64,000 bases of DNA from Tolypothrix sp. NIES-4075 (lineage in GTDB: Bacteria > Cyanobacteriota > Cyanobacteriia > Cyanobacteriales > Nostocaceae). The position numbers and the translations under genes were made by a program. The stretch lies in contig NZ_BDUC01000005.1 in the NCBI RefSeq assembly GCF_002218085.1, positions 572,473-636,472 of the forward strand, in the 5' to 3' direction. This document shows, piece by piece, positions 49,770 through 58,315 of this stretch. Within the stretch, counting starts at the first letter, position 1. Each line of letters starts with the position of its first letter. Under the pieces are notes generated by a model. That model had not been told where the DNA came from. It saw only the letters and a list, made by a program, of their open reading frames with translations, and did not search any database.

Positions 49770-50546
49770 TTGCTTAATCTCAATTAAGAGTGAACTTAAA
49801 AAATTAGGTAGTCACGCGATCGCCTCATATCATGTCCGGTTAAAAACTTATCATTAAGGGGGCAAAGGGTAGGGGGAAAGAAAGTTTTCAGGTATTTTAA
49901 CCGCTTGACTCATTGGTAACAAGTTAAATGTAGTTGATTTTTGTCAATACATCTAAAGAGGTAATTGAACAGGGTGTGGGGTTGCACGGGGTGCGGGTTG
50001 CAGGTTTCGGTTAGATGGGGATTCCGACCCCACCGTGAAGCTAGACACCAAAGAATTGCGGTGGGGTCTTAAACCCAATTGCACGCATTGTGCGGAGTGT
50101 TCTGAATTTTCAAGTATTCCCCACACCCCACACCCAGGAGCGAAGCGACGATAAATTGAGTATTATTAACAAGTCTTCGCTTAATATTTACTGTTATGAA
50201 AAATCACGTTCAACTCACAATAGACAAGTAGTTGAGGGATTGTGGGGAACAGTGAGCGCTACTTTAAAAAACGCACTTGTGACCAAAAAGCAGGGGAGCA
50301 GGGAGCAAGGGGGAGTATTTAGGGTTTCCCCTGCACTCATGGTATCAAGCCCCTAAATTTATTTATGCTCAAAGTAAAAATATTCTCAATCGAGACGCAA
50401 AGCGCTCCTAAATAATGCGTCCTTGTTTCAATCCTTATAATTTATGTATGGGGTTCTCTCCCCTGCCCCCTGCATAAGTATATGTAATGAAGGCGATCGC
50501 GTTGGCATCAGCTAACTTCGCTTCTCGGATAAGCATATTTGTCTTC
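49770..50546. other. Gene-free region upstream of the P450 gene
   Basis: About 780 bp. Contains the P450 promoter side, a strong hairpin GACCCCACCG/CGGTGGGGTC (50026-50068), a G-rich run (CAGGGGAGCAGGGAGCAAGG at about 50292-50312) and a HIP1 site. An 88-codon frame at 50090-50356 has no family features and spans the repeats, so it is not called. Confidence 0.5.
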
Positions 50547-50601
50547 GTAGTGAGGACTTCAGTCCTCATCTTAATTATATGAGGACTAAAGTCCTCACTA
50601 C
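50547..50601. repeat. Double-hairpin palindromic repeat
   Basis: Outer arms GTAGTGAG and CTCACTAC enclose two self-complementary hairpins, GGACTTCAGTCC and GGACTAAAGTCC. Same architecture as 20366-20412 with different inner bases. It abuts the DUF1838 stop codon at 50603. Confidence 0.75.
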
Positions 50602-50602
50602 C

Positions 50603-51418
50603 TTACAATTCTTCTCCTGCTGGTAACGGGAAGGTTTCACCCGCTAGATAAGCCTCAAAATTCTGTTGAAAATACAGCCACGAGGTCATATCTTCTCCTT
50701 CAATAAAGGATTTTGGTGCCTTCCTATATAGAGGAACGCGGGTATTAATTTCATCTTGAAGCAGTTGCGGTAAATCGCTTAAGCCATCGACTTTACTACC
50801 GTAAGCACTGTATATCAAATGACCCTCATGCGCTCCCATTTTCATCCAAGGAAGCCATTGACCGATTCTATCCCAACTCAATCTAAGTTGAGAAACTGAG
50901 GGTAATTCTGAGTTTAATAAATCTGCGGTGGGGACGGTGATTTTAAATAACTCCGCTGCCTGATAAGTTGGATTTGGGCAATATTCAGCAAACTTTGGAT
51001 CGTCTGCTAGAGGATTCGGGTAAGTGGGAAATATGTCAAATACAAAGGTTGTAATGTCACCATCTACTTGCGCGGGAAACTTACCTTTAAACTGACCTTG
51101 TACAGGATTATTCGCAACATGCATTACCGGCACTTTCTCACCCGTCCAAGGATTTTCCCATTTTTGCACAATCTCGCTTGTCTTTGGGTCGAGGTAGTAA
51201 GTCAGTTCTCTAGAGGTAAAATCCCAGCTACCCTCTTCTGTGGGAATACACCTACTTACACTCATTCCCAACATTTCAAATAGAAGTTTTTTCTTTTCAC
51301 CTGGTATAAAAGCGTAAATTGCACCTTTCCAAACCAAAAAGGTTGATTGGGTGGGATCGAGGGAAGAACGAGTCTTTATCCATGCTTGAGCATCAAATTC
51401 TTGGGTTTCGGCAACCAT
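50603..51418 (-). CDS. DUF1838 family protein
   Basis: 271 residues from the ATG at 51418 (MVAETQEFDAQAWIKTRSSL), chosen because AAGGAG lies 7 nt upstream; an earlier start at 51475 has no such site. DUF1838 proteins are of unknown function and occur in cyanobacteria, proteobacteria and some fungi. Features: WKGAIYAFIPGEKKKLLFEM, FTSRELTYYLDPKTSEIV with NPWTGEKVPVMHVANNPVQG, and a late WDRIGQWLPWMKMGAHEGHLIYSAYG block (given in part), all rich in aromatics that suggest a lipocalin-like or beta-barrel ligand site. No signal peptide is present. Not linked to a neighbour. Confidence 0.85.
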   Translation of the reverse strand: MVAETQEFDAQAWIKTRSSLDPTQSTFLVWKGAIYAFIPGEKKKLLFEMLGMSVSRCIPTEEGSWDFTSRELTYYLDPKTSEIVQKWENPWTGEKVPVMHVANNPVQGQFKGKFPAQVDGDITTFVFDIFPTYPNPLADDPKFAEYCPNPTYQAAELFKITVPTADLLNSELPSVSQLRLSWDRIGQWLPWMKMGAHEGHLIYSAYGSKVDGLSDLPQLLQDEINTRVPLYRKAPKSFIEGEDMTSWLYFQQNFEAYLAGETFPLPAGEEL

Positions 51419-51550
51419 TTTTTGGCTCCTTGCTATGTGAAGTTGAAGGGGAAAAAGGGTAGTATCAGCTACCAACTTACTGAGTGTACACTCTCCTGCT
51501 TATTTTATATAGCTCATAGTCAGCAATGAGAGCGCTTAGTACAGCATGAG

Positions 51551-51640
51551 CGTAAAAGCGTAGCGTTTTTAAATGCATCTTGACGCATTAACATTGTATC
51601 GAGACGCGATCGCATTGTATCGGGATGCGATCGCATTGCA
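51551..51640. repeat. Short 21-bp repeat array upstream of a Uma2 gene
   Basis: A leader, GTAAAAGCGTAGCG then TTTTTAAATGCA (51551-51577), precedes three 21-bp units (51578-51598 degenerate, 51599-51619, 51620-51640) of the form TCGAGACGCGATCGCATTGT. The same leader and unit recur at 52444-52680 beyond the Uma2 gene, where HIP1 (GCGATCGC) is replaced by ACAATCGC. The 51419-51861 gap has no other supported feature. Confidence 0.75.
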
Positions 51641-51861
51641 AACTCTATTGCGAAATTTAATTTGCTACTTTATTAATGAAATGCTGTACTTAGTTTGGGC
51701 ACGCGCATTATGGCTTGTTTTGGCAAGAATAAAGCTGTGAAAGTGTAGGCGATCGCGCTCTAATATCAAATGATTAAGAGTGTATGCGATCGCGCTCTAT
51801 TATTCCAAAATTCCCAATTCCCTAGTGCTAGGCTACAGTTAACGTTCTTCAAAAAGCAACT

Positions 51862-52437
51862 ATGACTGCCCTTACCGTTAACTTACATCCTGTCATTGAG
51901 CTAACAGATGAGCAATTTTTCCAACTCTGCCAGAATAATCGAGATTTGCGCTTTGAGCGCACCGCTCTTGGAGAATTAATTATTATGCCTCCAACAGGCT
52001 GGGAAACTGGTAACAAAAATTCTAAACTCGCACAGCGCTTGGGCAATTGGGCAGATGCTGATGGTACAGGATTGGCTTTTGACTCGTCAACAGGTTTCAA
52101 ACTTCCCAATGGTGCAAACCGTTCTCCGGATGCATCCTGGGTTAAACGATCGCGAATCGAAACTCTCAACCCAAATCCCGCACGATTTATGCCACTTGCT
52201 CCTGATTTTGCCGTAGAATTACGCTCTGCAAGTGACACGTTACAGACATTACGACAAAAAATGCAGGAGTATATTAACTGCGGTGTGCGTTTAGGTTGGC
52301 TTATCGATCCTCAAAACCAACAAGTAGAAATTTATCGTCAAGGACAGGATGTGGAAATTTTGCAATCTCCTGCTAGTTTATCAGGTGAAGATATTCTGCT
52401 GGAATTTGTATTGGATTTGACACAGATTTTAAGTTAG
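51862..52437 (+). CDS. Uma2 family endonuclease-like protein (DUF820)
   Basis: 191 residues. ELTDEQFFQLCQNNRDLRFERTALGELIIMPPTG is the N-terminal block (given in part in practice: LRFERTALGELIIMPPTG), followed by SPDASWV, the catalytic strand APDFAVELRSASDTL with the E-x-x-S motif, MQEYINCGVRLGWLIDP and QVEIYRQGQ. All PD-(D/E)XK positions look intact. It is flanked by two homologous repeat arrays (51551-51640 and 52444-52680), so gene and repeats may have been duplicated or moved as a unit. Expression start ATG at 51862 lies 60 bp after HIP1 sites. Function of the family is unknown. Confidence 0.88.
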   Translation: MTALTVNLHPVIELTDEQFFQLCQNNRDLRFERTALGELIIMPPTGWETGNKNSKLAQRLGNWADADGTGLAFDSSTGFKLPNGANRSPDASWVKRSRIETLNPNPARFMPLAPDFAVELRSASDTLQTLRQKMQEYINCGVRLGWLIDPQNQQVEIYRQGQDVEILQSPASLSGEDILLEFVLDLTQILS

Positions 52438-52443
52438 GAACTG

Positions 52444-52680
52444 TGTAAAAGCGTAACATTTTTAAATGCATCGAGTCACAATCGCATTGTGTCGGGTCAC
52501 AATCGCATTGTGTCGAGTCACAATCGCATTGTATCGAGTCACAATCGCATTGTGTCGGGTCACAATCGCATTGTGTCGGGTCACAATCGCATTGTGTCGA
52601 GTCACAATCGCATTGTGTCGGGTCACAATCGCATTGTATCGAGTCACAATCGCATTGTGTCGGGTCACAATCGCATTGCA
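52444..52680. repeat. Ten-copy 21-bp tandem repeat array
   Basis: After the leader GTAAAAGCGTAACATTTTTA (52445 onward) come exactly ten 21-bp units at 52471-52680, TCGRGTCACAATCGCATTGTR, differing only at two purine positions (unit 10 ends GCA). Each unit contains the inverted repeat CACAAT-CGC-ATTGTG. Because 21 is a multiple of 3, several frames stay open on both strands; these are not genes. There are no spacers, so it is not a CRISPR. Confidence 0.9.
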
Positions 52681-52900
52681 GGGTATTGCCTTTCTTTAAT
52701 TCGTAGCGTTCGTATGAAACGCAGAGAACACAGAGAAATAAGAGTTTAGGAGAGTCTTTGCGCTCATTCCTCACAAATTTTAACTTAAGCAATCTTTAAC
52801 AAACATACTCCGTACCTTTACGATTATCGCAGTTGAAGTGAGGTATTCGCGTTCTACAATAAATATTTCCCCCGTTTGCCAAAATCAGGGTGAGTGAGTG
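52681..52900. other. Intergenic tail of the repeat array and promoter region of the DUF2079 gene
   Basis: Contains a dispersed-repeat copy (AAACGCAGAGAACACAGAGA at 52718-52737). No frame is supported. Confidence 0.5.
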
Positions 52901-54529
52901 ATGTTGTTGAAGTTGCATAAAATCGAAAAGCTGAAGACAAGCGTAGGCAATAGTTTACGCCTAGTCTTGCCAGTGGCTGTCATATTCTTTGTTCTTTGTC
53001 TAATATTTACCCTGCATCGATATTACAGTTTTTACGCCTCATTCGATCAAGGTATTTTTAACCAAGTTTTTTGGAATAACCTCCACGGACGCTTTTTTCA
53101 AAGTTCTCTGTCTTCAAGTCTTTCAACGAATGTCGTTCATGGTGGAGAAGTCCCGACAGTTTATTATCATCGGCTAGGTCAACACTTTACACCAGCGTTG
53201 TTACTTTGGCTACCTATATATGCGTTGTTTCCCTCACCAGCAACTTTAACGGTTATCCAAGTGACGTTGATTGCTGCTGCTGGTTTGGTGTTGTATTTAT
53301 TGGCACGACAATATTTAGAACCACCATTAGCAGTAATGATAACTGCTAGCTATTACGCCGCAAATGCCGTCATAGGTCCAACTTTATGCAACTTTCATGA
53401 CATTTGTCAGACTCCCCTATTTATGTTTGGGTTGCTGCTAGCAATGGAAAAACGCTGGTGGCGTCTGTTTTGGGTGCTAGCAGTGTTAGTTTTGGCTGTG
53501 CGAGAAGATAGCGGTGTAGAATTGTTTGGCGTTGGGATTTACATGATTTTAAGTAAACGCTTTCCCCGCGCTGGACTTGCCGTGTGTACGCTCAGTTTTG
53601 GGTATATGCTGGTTCTGACTAATCTAATTATGCCGCTGTTTTCTAAAGATATTTCCCAGCGGTTTATGATGGAGCGGTTTGGGCAATATGCAAATGGTAA
53701 CGAAGCTTCTACAGTACAAATTATTTGGGGGATCGTGAGCAACCCAATTAGATTGTTAGTAGAACTTGTTACACCAGTAGATAGAACAATTAAGTATTTA
53801 CTTGGTCAATGGTTGCCTTTGGCATTTGTGCCTGCTGTTGCACCGGCATCTTGGGCGATCGCTGGTTTTCCCCTGCTAAAATTATTTTTGGGTAAAGGCG
53901 ATTCGGTTTTAGCGATTACGATTCGTTATGCGATGACGGTAGTTCCTGGACTATTTTACGGGGCAATTCTTTGGTGGTCGCAGCATCCGAAAGCCTTTAA
54001 ACCTTCATTTCGTCGCTTTTGGGTGGGTTGTATTTGTGTTTCTCTGTTTTTTAGCTTTACATCCAACCCAAATCGGACTTTTTACTTTCTGATTCCTGAT
54101 TCGGTCAAGCCTTGGGTATATGTATCGCTACCCCAACAATGGCATCATGTAGGACAATTTCGTTCATTATTAGGGCAAATTCCCCCAGATGCTAGCGTGT
54201 CTGCTACTACTTATCTTGTACCGCATCTTTCCAGCCGTCGGGAAATTCTCCGCTTGCCGGCACTAGAGTTGAGAAATGATGCGCGGGAGGTGATAAACGT
54301 AGATTATGCGATCGCCGATCTGTGGCAATTACAGCAATATGCACCCGCTTTCAAAAGCGATCGCGCAGCAATGCTTGAACTTATTCAACTCATTGACCGT
54401 CTGACCACTAACCTTGAATATGGAATCATTGGTTTTGAAGATGGTGTTATCCTACTTAAAAAATCTGCCATATCAAAAGAGGAAGCAAAAGCTGCTTGGT
54501 TAGACTTTCGCAAAGAAGTGGGGAGTTGA
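52901..54529 (+). CDS. DUF2079 family polytopic membrane protein
   Basis: 542 residues from the ATG at 52901; a GTG immediately before is an alternative. DUF2079 proteins look like GT-C glycosyltransferases. About ten membrane helices are visible (VLPVAVIFFVLCLIFTLH near 28, ALLLWLPIYALF near 105, LTVIQVTLIAAAGLVLYLLA near 125 and others to about 400). The first loop carries FYASFDQGIFNQVFWN and a YYHRLGQHFTPAL motif, which hold the acidic and histidine residues seen in the family. The C-terminal 130 residues are soluble (PPDASVSATTYLVPHLSSR). Probably transfers a sugar from a lipid carrier outside the membrane; unproven. A glycosyltransferase gene follows 226 bp downstream. Confidence 0.85.
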   Translation: MLLKLHKIEKLKTSVGNSLRLVLPVAVIFFVLCLIFTLHRYYSFYASFDQGIFNQVFWNNLHGRFFQSSLSSSLSTNVVHGGEVPTVYYHRLGQHFTPALLLWLPIYALFPSPATLTVIQVTLIAAAGLVLYLLARQYLEPPLAVMITASYYAANAVIGPTLCNFHDICQTPLFMFGLLLAMEKRWWRLFWVLAVLVLAVREDSGVELFGVGIYMILSKRFPRAGLAVCTLSFGYMLVLTNLIMPLFSKDISQRFMMERFGQYANGNEASTVQIIWGIVSNPIRLLVELVTPVDRTIKYLLGQWLPLAFVPAVAPASWAIAGFPLLKLFLGKGDSVLAITIRYAMTVVPGLFYGAILWWSQHPKAFKPSFRRFWVGCICVSLFFSFTSNPNRTFYFLIPDSVKPWVYVSLPQQWHHVGQFRSLLGQIPPDASVSATTYLVPHLSSRREILRLPALELRNDAREVINVDYAIADLWQLQQYAPAFKSDRAAMLELIQLIDRLTTNLEYGIIGFEDGVILLKKSAISKEEAKAAWLDFRKEVGS

Positions 54530-54607
54530 GGAGGGGGAGCAGGGACAAGGGGAATTTTTGGAAAATATCTTCCCCAATAGTCCACCACACTAAAGAATGC
54601 CTAGTTG
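54530..54607. repeat. G-rich repeat with degenerate 41-bp core
   Basis: GGGGGAGCAGGGACAAGGGG followed by AATTTTTGGAAAATATCTTC (54532-54575) is a diverged copy of the element at 5395-5505 and 12836-12876. It directly follows the DUF2079 stop. Confidence 0.6.
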
Positions 54608-54652
54608 GTAGTAAGGACTTTAGTCCTTAAAAAGCGATAAATCGCTTACTAC
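54608..54652. repeat. Double-hairpin palindromic repeat with two unlike hairpins
   Basis: Outer arms GTAGTAAG and CTTACTAC; the left inner hairpin is GGACTTTAGTCC, the right one GCGATAAATCGC. The arms pair with each other while the two inner hairpins are unrelated, showing that the halves evolve separately. Confidence 0.75.
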
Positions 54653-54755
54653 GAAAGAAAGCAAAGTTTCCTTGGTAGACTACTAGTCCCCATTCCTGAT
54701 TGCCCAGTTATATTTTTGGATATTTGTAAATGTAAAGAATCGGGGAGTTTAATTG

Positions 54756-55943
54756 ATGAAGATATTGGTATTAAGTTGGGAGTTTCCACCTCGCATCGTG
54801 GGAGGAATTGCGCGTCATGTGGCGGAGTTGTACCCGGAAATAGTCAAGTTAGGGCATGAAGTCCACCTGATTACGGCGGAATTTGGTCATGCACCGATGT
54901 ATGAGATAGTCGATGGAGTGCATGTGCATCGCGTGCCGGTGGCTGGTGGTCACGACTTTTTCCACTGGATAGTAAACTTAAATGACAGCATGGGGCATCA
55001 CGGCGGTAAGTTGATGCTAGAAGATGGTCCGTTTGATATTATCCATGCTCATGATTGGTTAGTGGGCGATGCAGCGATCGCTCTCAAGAATACCTTTAAA
55101 GTGCCGTTAATTGCTACAGTTCACGCGACGGAATTCGGGCGCTATAATGGTATTCACACTGATACCCAACATTATATTAGTAGCAAAGAAAACCTACTTG
55201 CTTTCAACGCTTGGCGGATTATCGTTTGTACCGACTACATGCGGCGAGAAGTTGAACGAGCGCTTCACAGTCCTTGGGATAAAATCGATGTTATCTACAA
55301 CGGTATCCGCCCAGAAAAGAAACAACACCATCAAGATTTTCATGCCCAGGATTTTCGCCGTCAATTTGCCGACGATAATGAAAAAATTGTTTATTATGTC
55401 GGTCGCATGACTTATGAAAAAGGCGTTTCCGGATTGCTAAATGCAGCACCAAAGATACTTTCAGAAATGGGTGGTTACGTCAAGTTTGTGATTATTGGTG
55501 GTGGCAATACCGACCATCTTAAACGTCAAGCTTGGGATTTGGGAATTGCCCACAAGTGCTATTTTACCGGCTTTATGTCCGATGAATACTTAGATAAATT
55601 TCAAACTATCGCTGACTGCGCCGTTTTTCCCAGTCTTTACGAACCCTTTGGTATTGTTGCCTTAGAAAGCTTTGCCTCTCGCGTTCCGGTAGTCGTTTCT
55701 GATACTGGCGGTTTTCCTGAAGTAGTGCAACACACGAAAACGGGTATTGTTACCTGGGTTAACAATCCAGATTCTCTAGCTTGGGGAATATTAGAAGTGT
55801 TGAAAAATCCAGGTTATCGGCAATGGTTAGTTGATAACGCTTATGAGGATTTAGAAAGACGCTTTAGCTGGTCTAAAATAGGCAAGCAAACAGAAGATGT
55901 ATATCAGCGGACAGTTAAAGAGCGATCGCACGTTGTATGGTAA
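54756..55943 (+). CDS. Glycosyltransferase family 4 (glycogen-synthase-like)
   Basis: 395 residues from the ATG at 54756 (MKILVLSWEFPPRIVGGIARHV), with a GGGGAG about 9 nt upstream. The first 20 residues with the glycine-rich WEFPPRIVGGIARHV loop are typical of GT4 enzymes close to glycogen synthase. The donor domain has VYYVGRMTYEKGVSGLL, GFMSDEYLDKF and the E-x7-E region CAVFPSLYEPFGIVALESFA. Probably makes an alpha-linked sugar or glycan using ADP- or UDP-sugar; acceptor unknown. The 3' end overlaps the start of a heptamer array that also leads into the cyanophycinase-like gene. Confidence 0.9.
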   Translation: MKILVLSWEFPPRIVGGIARHVAELYPEIVKLGHEVHLITAEFGHAPMYEIVDGVHVHRVPVAGGHDFFHWIVNLNDSMGHHGGKLMLEDGPFDIIHAHDWLVGDAAIALKNTFKVPLIATVHATEFGRYNGIHTDTQHYISSKENLLAFNAWRIIVCTDYMRREVERALHSPWDKIDVIYNGIRPEKKQHHQDFHAQDFRRQFADDNEKIVYYVGRMTYEKGVSGLLNAAPKILSEMGGYVKFVIIGGGNTDHLKRQAWDLGIAHKCYFTGFMSDEYLDKFQTIADCAVFPSLYEPFGIVALESFASRVPVVVSDTGGFPEVVQHTKTGIVTWVNNPDSLAWGILEVLKNPGYRQWLVDNAYEDLERRFSWSKIGKQTEDVYQRTVKERSHVVW

Positions 55944-56095
55944 TGGGGAATGGGGAATGGGTAATGGGGAATGGGTAATGGGGAATGGGGAATGGGTAAT
56001 GGGTAATAATTCTTTTTCCAGTCCAAGCTCGCATTGCGTCCCCATTGCCCAATTCACTATTACCTATTACCAATTCCCAATTCCCAATTCCTATA
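55942..56095. repeat. Heptameric tandem repeats running into a gene start
   Basis: GGGGAATG/GGGTAATG units (55942-56008) and opposed ATTACC/ATTCCC units (56050-56092). The array ends three bases before the TTG proposed as start of the cyanophycinase-like gene, so it may have replaced that gene's original leader. Confidence 0.8.
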
Positions 56096-56097
56096 CA

Positions 56098-57078
56098 TTG
56101 TTTAAAATTGCGCTCAAGCTGGTCTGGATAATAGCGATCGCCTTAATATTGCCTGTTGAAGCGAAGGTAACGCCCAATTTAAAGGGCAACGCTGCCAATG
56201 TCAATCCTTCCTTGCACGGTCCCGTCTTTGATTTGGGTGGAGGTGGTTCCGATGTCGATGAAGCTATCCAGTGGATGATTAACCGAGTTAGGGGATGTAC
56301 TAACTGCACCACCAAGGTTGATGTAGTTGTCCTCCGCGCTTCTGGAGATGACAGCTACAATCAGCCAATTTACGATATGAAAGGAGTGGACTCGGTGCAG
56401 ACTTTCGTCATTGCCAGCCGCAAAGACGCAAACAACGCTGATATTGTCAATAAAGTTAAAAATGCCGAGGTGATTTTCTTTGCAGGTGGCGACCAGTGCA
56501 AATACATCCGCAACTGGAAAAACACCAAGCTGGAAACTGCTGTAAAGTCTGTTTACGCAAAGAAAGGCGGTATTGGGGGAACTAGTGCGGGAGCGATGAT
56601 TCAAAGTGATTTTGTTTACAACGCTTGTGCAAACAGAGTTGAAACTGAAGACGCACTCGCAGATCCTTATCGAGATGTAAGCTTCACCTATAACTTTTTT
56701 TCCTGGGCAAATCTGAAGGGAACCATTGTAGACACGCACTTTGACAGACGGGAACGAATGGGTAGGATAATGGCTTTCATAGCCCGTCAAATCAAAGATG
56801 GTGTAGCTAAAAGTGCTTTGGGGATAGCAGTTAGCGAAGATACATCGGTAGTAGTCGAGAAAAACGGCAAAGCCAAAGTGATGGGTAAGGGTCCAGCATA
56901 CTTTATATTAGGCGATCGCACTCCTGAAGTCTGCGAAAAGCGAACTCCTCTAACTTACTCCAACTACAAAATCTGGAAAGTTAACAGCGGTGAGACATTC
57001 AACTTGAGAAACAGACCAACAACAGGCTATTATCTCAGAAGCGTCAAAAAAGGACGAATAAATTCAAATCCATATTAG
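56098..57078 (+). CDS. Secreted cyanophycinase-like peptidase (S51 family)
   Basis: 326 residues from a TTG at 56098 (MFKIALKLVWIIAIALILPV); the frame is open further upstream but only through heptamer repeat. A signal peptide is followed by the S51 fold: GPVFDLGGGGSDVDEAIQW, VEVIFFAGGDQCKYI, nucleophile Ser in GGTSAGAM, and a His in VDTHFDRRERMGR. Cyanophycinase cuts the storage polymer cyanophycin to beta-Asp-Arg dipeptides, normally in the cytoplasm with a smaller protein lacking a signal. A secreted form would act outside. Cysteines NCTNCTT-like (CTNC) and a second pair may form disulfides. No ribosome binding site is visible. Substrate remains uncertain. Confidence 0.75.
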   Translation: MFKIALKLVWIIAIALILPVEAKVTPNLKGNAANVNPSLHGPVFDLGGGGSDVDEAIQWMINRVRGCTNCTTKVDVVVLRASGDDSYNQPIYDMKGVDSVQTFVIASRKDANNADIVNKVKNAEVIFFAGGDQCKYIRNWKNTKLETAVKSVYAKKGGIGGTSAGAMIQSDFVYNACANRVETEDALADPYRDVSFTYNFFSWANLKGTIVDTHFDRRERMGRIMAFIARQIKDGVAKSALGIAVSEDTSVVVEKNGKAKVMGKGPAYFILGDRTPEVCEKRTPLTYSNYKIWKVNSGETFNLRNRPTTGYYLRSVKKGRINSNPY

Positions 57079-57106
57079 ATGTAAAATCGCACAAAATCCT
57101 CAAAAA

Positions 57107-57146
57107 AACTCCGCGTCCCTTTGTGTTCCTCTGCGTTTAAACCTCC
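57107..57146. repeat. Dispersed repeat, inverted copy
   Basis: CTCCGCGTCCCTTTGTGTTC then CTCTGCGTTTAAAC; the reverse complement of the AAACGCAGAGGAACACAGAG unit at 44581. Lies between the cyanophycinase-like and cysteine desulfurase genes. Confidence 0.65.
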
Positions 57147-58310
57147 TCATAATTTCACCAGCTGACGCAAACCTTGCACCGTAGAAATAAAGTGTTCCCC
57201 TACCCTGTCAATCTCCTCTTGCGTATTAAATCTGCCGATCCCAAACCGCACCGATGCATAAGCTAATTGTTCCGAATGTCCCAGCGCTGTGAGAACATGA
57301 GAAGGTGCAGTTGTCGCACTAGAACAAGCAGATCCAGAAGAAACCGCCATTACAGGCTGCAATCCTAACAGCAAAGCAGCACCATCAACTTTTTCAACAC
57401 TGATATTTAAATTTCCCGCCAATCGTTGGGTAGGATGTCCGTTGAGATGAATTCCTGGCAGTTGGGAAAGTTGTTTCCACAATCTTTCTCTTAATTGTGT
57501 CAAGCGATCGCATTCTATCTTTTGTTCTTCTAAACCGATTTCTACAGCTTTCCCAAATCCGACAATTTGCGGTGTATATAGTGTACCAGAACGCATTCCG
57601 CGTTCATGTCCGCCACCATGTTGTTGCGCTGCAAGTTGTACTCTGGGGTTGCGACGACGCACATATATAGCACCGATACCCTTAGGACCGTATACTTTGT
57701 GTGCAGTTAGCGACATCAAGTCAATTTTCATCGCTTGCACATCAAGAGGAATTTTGGCGATCGCTTGTGCTGCATCGGTGTGAAAAATAATTTCCTGACG
57801 ATGACATAATTCACCAATTTCTGCTAACGGTTGCAAAACGCCAATTTCATTATTAGCAGCCATCACCGAAACTAAAATTGTATCACGACGTAAAGCTTTT
57901 TCTAACTCATTTAAATTAATTATCCCGTCTTTTTCAACCGGGAGAATTGTAATTTCAAAACCAAGACTTTTTAAATAATTGCAAGGGTCAATAACTGCGC
58001 TATGTTCGGTTGCAACAGTAATAATATGTTGCCCTTTTTGATAATAAGCTTCAGCAACACCTTTAATCGCTAAATTATTCGCTTCTGTCGCACCGCTGGT
58101 AAAGACAATTTCTTCCGGACTAGCGTTAATTGCTTCTGCTAAAATCTTTCGCGTTTGTTTAACAGCCGCTTCTGCTTCCCAACCGTAAACGTGACTAATA
58201 CTAGAGGGATTTCCAAAGTGTTGAGTGAAGTAAGGTAGCATTGCAGCTAGTACTCTTTCATCTACAGGAGTGGTAGCGTGACAATCGAGATATATAGGGC
58301 GATGATACAT
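57147..58310 (-). CDS. Cysteine desulfurase (NifS/IscS family)
   Basis: 387 residues. PLP enzyme that takes sulfur from L-cysteine to form a persulfide for Fe-S cluster and thio-cofactor assembly. Seen: YLDCHATTPVDERV at the start, TSGATEANNLAIKG, TEHSAVIDPC, the PLP lysine Lys205 in TAHKVYGPKG and the catalytic Cys329 in SSGSACSSATTAPSHVL. The two-serine spacer after Cys329 and the longer loop fit group I (NifS/IscS) rather than SufS. It stands near a nuclease-like gene (58316, same strand, 5 bp upstream), an unusual tight neighbour. Nearby nif genes are absent from the window, so a general desulfurase is more likely than NifS itself. Confidence 0.93.
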   Translation of the reverse strand: MYHRPIYLDCHATTPVDERVLAAMLPYFTQHFGNPSSISHVYGWEAEAAVKQTRKILAEAINASPEEIVFTSGATEANNLAIKGVAEAYYQKGQHIITVATEHSAVIDPCNYLKSLGFEITILPVEKDGIINLNELEKALRRDTILVSVMAANNEIGVLQPLAEIGELCHRQEIIFHTDAAQAIAKIPLDVQAMKIDLMSLTAHKVYGPKGIGAIYVRRRNPRVQLAAQQHGGGHERGMRSGTLYTPQIVGFGKAVEIGLEEQKIECDRLTQLRERLWKQLSQLPGIHLNGHPTQRLAGNLNISVEKVDGAALLLGLQPVMAVSSGSACSSATTAPSHVLTALGHSEQLAYASVRFGIGRFNTQEEIDRVGEHFISTVQGLRQLVKL

Positions 58311-58315
58311 AATTA

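Noticed and set aside
50090..50356. 88-codon frame upstream of DUF1838
   Set aside because: Spans G-rich repeat and lacks a ribosome binding site or recognisable domain.
52471..52680. Possible CRISPR array
   Set aside because: Units are contiguous with no unique spacers, and no cas genes are nearby.
52373..52792. Long frames on both strands through the 21-bp array
   Set aside because: A 21-bp unit keeps frames open without stop codons; the products are pure repeats with no domain.
56179..56790. 203-codon frame opposite the cyanophycinase-like gene
   Set aside because: Antisense to a coding sequence with clear motifs.
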